Positions 23,550 through 32,014 of a DNA stretch of 64,000 nucleotides are shown here, piece by piece. The stretch is from Dactylis glomerata (lineage: Eukaryota; Streptophyta; Magnoliopsida; Poales; Poaceae), in contig QXEO01000382.1 of the NCBI GenBank assembly GCA_007115705.1, positions 7,965,318 to 8,029,317 of the forward strand. Direction: 5' to 3'. Each line of letters starts with the position of its first letter. Within the stretch, counting starts at the first letter, position 1. Below the pieces are notes generated by a model that was given only the letters and a program-made list of their open reading frames with translations, did no database searches and had not been told where the DNA came from. Both the position numbers and the translations under genes were made by a program.

Positions 23550-25408
23550 GAGTGCCCTGCACCGGGAAAGAAGCGAAAGGCGCCCAAGCCGCTCCTGAAG
23601 GTATGGAAAAGGAGGTCTGTTTTCTGGGATCTGCCTTACTGGAAGATCCTCCGCATGCCCCATAGCCTTGATGTCATGCATATCACAAGAAACGTGTGCG
23701 AGAGTCTGCTTGGCACCCTTCTCAACATGCCTGATAGGACCAAAGACGGACCGAAAGCAAGGCACGACTTGGAATTTATGAAGATCAAGGAAGACCTTCA
23801 CTTAGGACGATCTGATGATGAGGAGGAGACCGAAGGTCGTTGCAAGGGAAAAAGGGCCAAGAGGAACGACTATCACTGCCCCGCTTCATGCTTCACTCTA
23901 AGTCCTCAGGAGATCGAGCAGTTTTTCAACTGCCTCCTAGGAGTCAAAGTTCCCTGCGGTTACTCGGGCAAGATAAGTAGATACCTAGACAAAGCGAAGC
24001 AGAAGTTCAGCGGGATGAAGTCTCATGACTGTCACGTGCTGATGACGCAGATACTTCCGGTTGCAATTCGAGGAATAATGGACGAGCACGTCCGCAAAAC
24101 GTTGTTTGGCCTCTGCAACTTTTTCGACGTCATCTCTCGGAAGTCAATTAGCCTGAGGAAACTTCACAGGCTACAGGAAGAGATCGTGGTGATTCTATGC
24201 GAGCTAGAGATGTACTTCCCGCCCGCATTCTTTGATATTATGGTACATCTGCTCGTCCATATCGTGGAGGATATCGTCCAACTCGGGCCGATGTTCCTGC
24301 ACAGCATGATGCCGTTTGAAAGGATGAATGGTGTCATCAAAGGATACGTTCGCAATAGATCACGTCCCGATGGAAGCATAGCCAAGGGCTTCCTGACCGA
24401 AGAGTGCATCTCCTTCTGCACGAATTATCTTAACATCGAAAACCCTGTTGGTCTGCCCGTCAACAAGCACCTTGACAGGATCGATGGATGGGGTCACCGC
24501 GAGGGTCGTCGTGAAATGCATATCGACTTCACTGGTCGACGCGCCGACTTTGATAGAGCAAACCTAGTCGCGCTACAGCACATGCAACTGATCGACCCTT
24601 GGGTAGAAGAGCACAAAAGCTTTATTGCGAATAAGTATAGTGACAGGGGCGAGCAGAGGACGGAAGGAGCAATAATCAATGAGCACAACTCCAATTTCAC
24701 GCGTTGGTTCAAGGACAAGCTTCTAGCTAATCCCCCACCAATGCAATCTTCCGAGGAAGAAAAACTCATATTCGCCTTGTCACAGGGAGCTGAACACTGC
24801 CTAATGACCTATCAGGCATATGATATCAATGGCTACACATTTTACACTGAGGAAAAGGATAGTAATTGCGATTACCAGAACTCAGGGGTAACGATGGAAG
24901 CCTACACCGATGATGTCAAGCAAAGATACTACGGAAGGATCGAGGAGATCTGGGAGCTGAGCTACGCTGGGGAGAAGGTGCCGATGTTTCATGTTAGATG
25001 GGCCAAAACGTCGTAAAAGAAGACCGGTATTTCACCACCATGGTTATACCCGAAGCCAAATCCAAGACTGCCGGCACAAACGTCACCGCTAAAAATGAGC
25101 CATGGGTACTGGCAAGCCAAGTGGACCAATGCTTCTTCATTACCGACCCGCCAAAGCCTACCCGGGTTGTCGTGAGAAGAGGCAAAAGGAACATCATCGA
25201 AATGGATGGAGTCGCCAACGAGCAAGACTTTGACATGTACGGTGACCCAAAGATGGAAGATGAAAGCGATGCCGATGAACCATACACAACAAGAAGAAGC
25301 CGGACCACCCAACCTAAAGGTCTACCATTCAAGAGAAGAAGTCTCGCGGTTCCGGGGCTTAATTATTCAACATTGACAAAGAAGGGCAAAAAGATTGTGA
25401 AACGGTAG
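23550..25408 (+). pseudogene. TNP2-type CACTA transposase, 3' half
   Basis: Continues the transposase after the Angela-type insertion. It begins ECPAPGKKRKAPKP and contains HSLDVMHITRNVCESLLG, the likely second catalytic Asp region. A DUF4218-like block follows (LPVAIRG, FFDVISRK, PFERMNGVIKGYV), then a DUF4216-like block (YYGRIEEIWEL, VPMFHVRWAK). The first frame stops at 25014-25016. A second frame (from about 25000) continues NVVKEDRYFTTMVIPEA to 25408 and contains expected downstream sequence, so the A4 run at 25005-25008 probably lost one base. It ends in a basic tail (KKGKKIVKR). Confidence 0.88.
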
Positions 25409-25629
25409 CAAGCTTGACCGTGTGTGTGGGCATATTATTATTATGTATCACTTTTCCATTTTCGGACCAAACTAGACATGTAACTCATATTTTGTATATT
25501 TATCAATCACTTTTATATTTTTGGCATGATACAAAAATATTATGTGTGCTTATTTACTTTATAATATATATTATAATATATCATAATGTAATAACATGCT
25601 AAAAAGTTAATTAAAAATTTTAAAAAAAA

Positions 25630-25705
25630 ATTGGGTTCCAAGACTCGAACCTGGAACCTCTGGGTTTAGAACAGGCAGGCCGGCCGAAGCCACTAGGGTA
25701 GTGAG
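25630..25705 (-). other. tRNA-like T-arm with oligo-T, possible tRNA relic
   Basis: On the minus strand a T-arm reads CCAGG-TTCGAGT-CTTGG (a 5-bp stem with a TTCRANY loop), which is also a pol III B-box. It is followed by AACCCAA and a run of T. About 45 bases upstream, CTACCCTAGTGG resembles an A-box. The acceptor and anticodon stems do not fold cleanly, so this is a relic or coincidence and not a working tRNA gene. Confidence 0.3.
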
Positions 25706-25755
25706 GCGCTTGTGTCTTACATGGCTTTGTTTGTTTTTAAACTATATCGAGTATT

Positions 25756-25831
25756 AGCCGTAGCGCATCTGCACCCCCGTGCGCTACGGGTAATATTACC
25801 CGTAGCGCACCACACCCCCGTGCGCTACGGC
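25756..25831 (+). repeat. Internal cluster of CACTA subterminal-type repeats
   Basis: Four GTAGCGCA/TGCGCTAC motifs in inverted pairs, identical in type to the arrays at both ends of the element, placed between TNP2 and the second gene. In position it resembles the array upstream of TNP2, so it may be the second gene's control region (inference). Confidence 0.8.
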
Positions 25832-25859
25832 TATGGTGCTTCATAGCCATAGCCGCACG

Positions 25860-26265
25860 CCCTTCTCCCCTAACCCCCAGCCAGATCGACCACTTCCCCA
25901 TCTAGACCAACCCTAGCGCCGCCGTGTCGAAGAGGAGCCCGACACAGAGGAGCCGCGCCGCCGCGTCGCAGAGGAGCCCCGGCGCAGAGGTTGCAGAGGA
26001 GGAGCCCCGCCGCCACATCGCAGAGGAGCCCCGCCGCCGCTCGCAGAGGAGCCCCGCCGCAGAAGAGCCGCGACGCCATCCTCTACGCCTGCGCCCCGCC
26101 GCCGCTCGCAGAGGAGCCCCACCGCAGAAGAGCCGCGACGCCATCCTCTACGCCTGCGCCCCGCCCCAGCAAGCCGCGACGCCATCCTCTACGCCTGCGC
26201 CCCGCCCCAGCAAGCCGCGACGCCGTCCCAACCTCGCCGTCCTCTACTCCTGCGTCGCCGTGGAG
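25860..26265 (+). other. GC-rich leader exon of the second CACTA gene, with tandem repeats
   Basis: GC-rich sequence ending in a strong splice donor (GTGGAG|GTAAGG near 26262). It contains two copies of a roughly 64-bp unit (from 26034) and two shortened copies to 26224. Open frames exist only because the sequence is GC-rich and start at GTG, so I treat it as leader. The matching acceptor is probably just before 36740, which makes the intron about 10.5 kb including the gypsy element. Confidence 0.5.
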
Positions 26266-26427
26266 GTAAGGTTTCTCTGATCGCCGCTAGCTTGCTGTAT
26301 TACTGTCATGGGTCATTGCTTCCATGGTTGGATTTTCTACAGTTTCTTTGGTAATAGATAACCTGCCGATGGATTTTGGCCTATTCCTTTTTTCGCGATG
26401 GCGAGTTACTGCAAGTGTGAGGACGAC

Positions 26428-26763
26428 TGACGAGGGGTTAACTCGACAAATGTCCTAGATGAAGGACTTAGGATCGGGGAGATAGGGCGTCAGATGAACT
26501 CAAAGGTAAAGTTAGTCGAAATAGGTGTGCATCGAAAGTAAACTTGGGCGTTCAACCTGGCTTGCTTTCCATCTGCCCTACACCGTCCCCTCCTGACCCC
26601 TATATATAGGTGGCCAGGTCTCAAGGATCGGGTAGGGTCCGATACAAATTACAAATATCGACATACGGTGATAACTCGTATTCGACTATCATTACAATTG
26701 GGCCTAGCTTATCGGGCCTCAGGGGTACTCAACTAGCGGGCTCTATTAACTATACCCTTGTCA
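26428..26763 (-). repeat. 3' LTR of the gypsy element
   Basis: Starts TGACGAGGGG and ends CCCTTGTCA. Four substitutions from the other LTR. Inside it, on the minus strand, lies the purine-rich AATCTCAGGGGCTAC, the likely polypurine tract. Confidence 0.95.
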
Positions 26764-27682
26764 GTAGCCCCTGAGATTCTACCAGAATTATAGATTCAGG
26801 TTGAATCTCTAATCTTCAAATCTTCGACTTGATCAATTCTTCGACTTCTTCACATCTTCAAATCTTCGACTTTAGTCTTTTTGACTTATTTTTACGATAT
26901 TCTTTCGCAAGGGGTTTTGATGAGCAAGTCTGACAACTCTGACGGATCAAGAGGTCAGTTAACTGCCGGAACAGATACTTGTCACCTACTTCAAATTCAA
27001 TCCCCTTGGACTTGAATTCGGGATACCGGTCAAATCCATTCTTTTGCCGCATTTAGGACTTACAAAGAATGAATCCCAGTGGTTCTCAAGGTACCCAGTG
27101 CGTCCACCAGGATTTTCTTCGCGTCGTAGACACGGATACATACCAGCAGAGCGCATCCATGTGCGTATAACAGGCCACACAGGACGGATCCCGGGGTCTT
27201 ACCTTCGTGATAAATCACGGCATTCGAGTTTCGTTGCAATAACGTAACTCGAGAATCTTATGTCGCAGTCAGAATTTCGACTGAAAATATTCGGGTTTCT
27301 GTAACCATAAAACTCGCTCCCGATGGGAGTAATCTCTAATCTTTAATTTGTCGACTACGTAGTCGAAGTTTTGTATGCTTACCCTTCTGCATCTTCAATA
27401 TTGATCATCTCATCTTTATCGGGTGCGCGCTCAGCGCTCCCGATGGGAGTAGCCCCCGAGGCTATGTTTGGCGACTTGTAGTCAAGCATAGGCTCAAAGT
27501 TCAGCTCTTCTTTCTTCTGCGAACCTCTTATTATTTTACGAGCCCCCGAGTCCAAGTCGAGGTTTTCATATCGCATAATCTCTCCTCCCTTTTTTTTCCT
27601 TCTTCTTTGATATTATCGTCTGCTGTGCGCAGAATTTAACTCCTGTTGTAAATTATGTTCACGGGCTTTGCTGTAACCCGAA
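26764..27682. other. Gypsy spacer between the antisense gene and the 3' LTR
   Basis: Contains repeated TCTTCAAATCTTCGACTT-like phrases (about 26810-26880) and a short minus-strand ORF (26986-27180) that I do not recognise. No other gene seen. Confidence 0.5.
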
Positions 27683-27740
27683 GGCCCAATAATATGTGCT
27701 TATAAATAAAGCGCCTGCTAATTAAGGTAAAAAACCCTAA
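27683..27740 (+). promoter_or_regulatory. Promoter of the antisense B3/AT-hook gene
   Basis: Three plant promoter motifs in the expected order: GGCCCAAT (27684, a site II-like GGCCCA), TATAAATA (27701-27708) and a telo-box AAACCCTAA (27732-27740). A pyrimidine-rich, CTTCTTCC-type leader then runs to the ATG at 27812. Telo-box plus site II is the arrangement of many growth-related plant genes. The motifs are seen; activity is inferred. Confidence 0.5.
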
Positions 27741-27811
27741 TCAGACTCCTCCTCCGCCGCATCATCTTCTTCCTCCATCTAAGGTTTTTGCGAGGTTTTT
27801 CTGCTGTGCTC

Positions 27812-28381
27812 ATGGCTGATGCTCAAGGTTCTCGTCTGACCCTTGGCTCTCCGGTAGCCCCACGAGGTCGGGGTCGCCCTCGTGGAAGTAAGAACAAGAA
27901 AACCACGCCGGCCGCCGCAGGAACTTCTTATGACGTTCCGGCTAAGCGTCGTCCCGGCCGCCCACCTGGTAGCAAGAACAAGTCTAAGGTGACCAGCGCC
28001 ACTCCAGGCCCTGCTGCTCCTCCTCCTGCTGCGGCTGCCGCTCCCGCTACTCCTCCTCAAATCTTCTCCTTCCTCTGCATTGCCATGGCGCAGTGCCGTG
28101 AGATTCAGCGATTACCGCTGAATTTTACGAAGTTTATGGATGGCCGCGAACTGCGAGAAGCTGTTCTCCGTGAACAATCTGGCGGTGGCATCCCATACGA
28201 GGTGGAGGTATGGTACGATGGTGACGGCGAGCAGTATTTCAGGGGAGGCTGGTCGCAGTTTGCGGAGGACCATGACATCCGTCAAGGTTTCTTCATGGCC
28301 TTTGACTTCCATATCGGGACGTCGAAGTTCGACGTGAAGGTCTTCGATGGCACTCTTTGCCAGAAGGAGTACGAAGCTTGA
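27812..28381 (+). CDS. AT-hook and B3-like-domain protein carried antisense in the gypsy element
   Basis: An intact 189-residue ORF oriented against the retrotransposon's gag-pol, between pol and the 3' LTR. Residues 17-30 and 46-57 are two AT-hook motifs (RGRGRPRGSK and RRPGRPPGSK), which bind the minor groove of AT-rich DNA. A Pro/Ala-rich linker follows. The C-terminal 90 residues resemble a plant B3 DNA-binding domain: LPLNFTKF, VEVWYDGDGEQYFRGGWSQFAEDH, IRQGFFMAF and FDVKVFD fit the B3 strand pattern (xPxxF, WxxF, GD.L.F). A TATA box and telo-box precede it, and AATGAATAT-type signals follow the stop. Other Tat-lineage elements carry extra ORFs at this place. The B3 call is mine by pattern and untested. 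No stop or frameshift interrupts it, unlike gag. Confidence 0.75.
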   Translation: MADAQGSRLTLGSPVAPRGRGRPRGSKNKKTTPAAAGTSYDVPAKRRPGRPPGSKNKSKVTSATPGPAAPPPAAAAAPATPPQIFSFLCIAMAQCREIQRLPLNFTKFMDGRELREAVLREQSGGGIPYEVEVWYDGDGEQYFRGGWSQFAEDHDIRQGFFMAFDFHIGTSKFDVKVFDGTLCQKEYEA

Positions 28382-28822
28382 AGTCCACTTCTATTAGGAC
28401 TTGCTGTGTTTTTTATGTAATTCCTTTTTATCATGTTCTTGCTACCATGCTTATCTGTAATGAATATTGTCCAAGTACTCGATGTCTTTTTCTAGTACCA
28501 TGAGAACAAGTTATGTTCTGAGGTATATTTTCCATATATTGGGCTCTTTGCGAACCAAAAAAGGTAGGAATAATGTCGGGTTCTTCTTATGAACCAAATT
28601 CTATCAATAATCGTCGGGTTGTCTAAACAACCTTATAATGAGGGAAAAGCCTCCATCTTGTCATAATAATTTTCGTACGACCCAGGGGTTGAAGCCCCCG
28701 AGCGGAGAAGTAACACAAGAATCGTACAATTTTGTCGAGTTCAACCCAAAGAACCCGACCTGTGGCCTCATGTTCTGGGTTCAGAAGGCTAACTCGAATA
28801 TATTGATACCTCTATATTTAGT

Positions 28823-31800
28823 CTACGCGTAAAAACGTCGTAGCTGTTCTGCATTCCACGGGTTGCTTTCGTCCTTCCCAGTCTTCTTGTCTTGTAGTCG
28901 ATATGCTCCTCCTGGTATGACTTCCGTGACGATGTAAGGTCCCACCCAAGGGGACTCCAATTTCCCATGGCTATCTTGCCTGAGTCGCAAAACAAGGTCT
29001 CCTACCACGAAGGATCGTGGACGAACTCGACTACTATGGTAGTTTCGTAAGCTTTGTTGATATTGCGTAGCCCTTTCTAATGCTTTGTCTCTTGCTTCAT
29101 CTAGCGCATCGACGTCGTCTTGCAATGCTTCTGTCGATGTCGCCTCATCATATGCTGTCACTCTTGGAGCCTCGTGTGTAACTTCGACTGGAAGCACGGC
29201 TTCTGCGCCATGGACCAGGAAGAAAGGAGTTTCTTGAGTTGCTGCATTGGGCGTAGTTCTTAGGCTCCAAAGAACGGAGGGCAATTCTTCTACCCAAGCG
29301 CTCTTGGCTTTCTCGAGAGGTGCTAAAAGCCTCTTTTTTATTCCACTACTTATCAGGCCATTGGCTTTTTCGACTTGCCCGTTTGTCTTCGGGTGCGCCA
29401 CAGATGCAAACTTAAGCTTGATCCCCAATCCTTCGCAGTAACTTTTGAATTCTTTTGAAGTAAAATTTGTCCCATTGTCTGTGATAATGCTGTGTGGTAC
29501 ACCAAAACGAAAAACTATCGACTTGATGAAGCTGATTGCTGCTGTAGAATCTTGAGTTGTTACTGGGGCCGCTTCCACCCATTTGGTGAATTTATCGACT
29601 GCCACTAGCATATAGACATGCCCTCCAGGCCAAGATTTGTGCAATTTTCCCACCATGTCGAGTCCCCATTGTGCAAAGGGCCAGGATAATGGTATTGTTT
29701 GTAGCTCCGCTGCTGGTGCATGTGGTCTGGATGCAAATCTTTGACATGCTTCACACTTTCGAACTATATCTTTTGCGTCCTCGATGGCTATTAGCCAATA
29801 GAATCCCGCTCGAAAAGCTTTTGCCGCTATTGCTCTGCTGCTGGCGTGATGGCCACATACTCCGCCGTGTATGTCTTTCAATATTGCTTGCCCTTCCTGG
29901 GGTGTGACACAACGCTGTAAAACGCCGGTAATACTTCTCTTGTATAGTTTTCCTTCCAACACGACAAACGCTTTCGCTCTTCGAGTTATCCTCTTGGCCT
30001 CCACTGCATCTTCTGGGAGCTTTTTATTTATCATATACGCAAGATATGGCTGCATCCATGTTTCTTCTATCATCATGACCTCCTCTGGTTCTGTCGCGGC
30101 CCCCGAGCCTGCCGTGGTAGTCGAACTTTTAGCACTTTTTATTGATCTTTCTGCTATTTCTTCCCAAAATACCCCAGACGGCACAGGTAAGCATTGTGAT
30201 CCGATATTTGCTAAAGTGTCGGCTTCTTCATTGCTGTTCCTGCTGATGTGCGAGACTTCGCATCCATCGAATGTTCCTTCTAGATAATGGTACAAATTCT
30301 TGTAGGCCATCATGTTGTCGTTGATTGCGTCACACCTGTTCATGACTTGCTGAACAACAAGATTAGAATCTCCAAATATTTTTAGGCGAGTTGCTCCACA
30401 AGCTTTAGCCATCTTCATTCCGTGCAACAAAGCCTCGTATTCCGCTTCATTGTTAGAAGCCTGCGGGAAGCTCATCCTTAGGACATATTTTAATTTATCG
30501 CCATGAGGCAATATCAATACTACTCCTGCGCCTGCGCCTTGGACTCGCTTAGAACCGTCGAAGTACATTGTCCAAGTACTCGATAAATCTGGTGGTCCCG
30601 TGCTTTGCAACTCGAGCCACTCTGCTGTAAAATCTGGCAAGATTTGCGACTTGATCGCCTTCCTTTTTTCGTATGTGATGTCCATGGGAGATAACTCGAT
30701 TCCCCACAAAGAGACGCGGCCCGTTGCTAAAGGGTTGTTCAGTATGTTCGATAGTGGTGCTTCATTGACCACTATAATTGGGTGCACAGTAAAATATTGT
30801 CGTAACTTACGTGCAGTTGTGAAGACACTGTACGCCAACTTCTGATAATGCGGGTACCTCTGTTTGGTTGGAGATAGCACTTCACTGATGAAATATACCG
30901 GTCTCTGGACGCCATGAGCTTTGCCTTCTTCACTTCTTTCGACTACTAGAACTGTACTTACCACCTGATGGGTTGCGGCGATGTACAGTAGGAGTGGCTC
31001 TTTTTCTTTAGGTGCGACCAGCACTGGCGGCGTGGAAAGCACTTTTTTCAATTGCGCAAACGCTGCGTCTGCTTCTTCTGTCCACTCAAATTTGTCGTCT
31101 GACTTTTTCATGAGTGCATAAAAAGGAAGTGCCTTCTCCCCTAGTCGAGCAACGAAACGACTTAATGCCGCGACGCGCCCTGCTAATTTCTGTACGTCGT
31201 GGAGTTTCGTGGGTTTCCCCATTGTTAGAATTGCTTGAATCTTCTCTGGATTTGCCTCTATCCCTCGTGCTGATACCAAAAACCCCAAAAGTTGCCCTGC
31301 TGAAACTCCGAAGGAACACTTTGTCGGGTTCAACTTAAGCTTGAACTTGTTCAGGTTGTCGAAGGTTTCTGCCAAGTCGCTGATTAAAGATTTCTCCTCT
31401 CTTGTAGTGATGACTACATCATCAATGTATACTTGTATGTTGCGCCCTATTTGGCTCCCGAGGCAACTTTGCATCATCCTTTGATAAGTTGCTCCTGCAT
31501 TTTTTAGGCCGAATGGCATCACTTGGTAGCAAAACACCCCATACGGTGTGATGAAGGCCGTTTTTTTCTCGTCCTCTTTCTTCAGCTTGATCTGGTTATA
31601 GCCAGAATATGCATCCAAAAAGGAAAGCCTTGCGCAGCCCGCTGTTGAATCGATTATTTGATCGATGCGGGGTAAAGGGAAGAGATCCTTTGGACAATGC
31701 TTATTGAGAGATGTGTAGTCGACACATACTCTTTGTACGTCTGTGTTCTTCTTGGGTACTATTACTGGGTTCGACACCCAACTCGAAGTTTTGATTTCTC

Positions 31801-32014
31801 TGATAAATCCAGCACTTTCTAATCTGTGCAATTCTGACGCTATTGCCTTCCTCTTGGGTTCATCGAATCGTCGCAGTGGTTGCTTGACTGGTTTTGCCTT
31901 GGGATCTACATTTAGTGCGTGCGCGACGAGTTCCCTGGGAACCCCTGGCATGTCCGATGGACACCAGGCGAAGATTTCCCAGCGCTCACGGAGGAACTCG
32001 ACGAGCGCGCCTTC
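28823..32014 (-). pseudogene. Gypsy pol: RT, RNase H, second RNase H, integrase
   Basis: An open frame of 1042 residues from the ATG at 31951, preceded by 21 open codons back to a TAG (32015-32017) that separates it from gag-protease in the same frame. Domains in order: RT with YIDD; a degenerate RNase H of gypsy type; a second RNase H (YFDGSK, NNEAEYEAL, FGDSNLV, NEEADTLA carry the four acidic residues); and integrase with CEACQRF, D in WGLDMVG, D in ITDNGTNF and E in QVEKANG. It ends RRFYA at 28823 without a chromodomain. The domains look complete, so the enzyme part may be sound, but it would be made only if the stop were bypassed. Confidence 0.92.

Noticed and set aside
25924..26280. Arg/Pro/Ala-rich plus-strand ORF starting at GTG
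   Set aside because: No ATG and no recognisable protein; it lies in the GC-rich leader exon and its length is due to tandem repeats.
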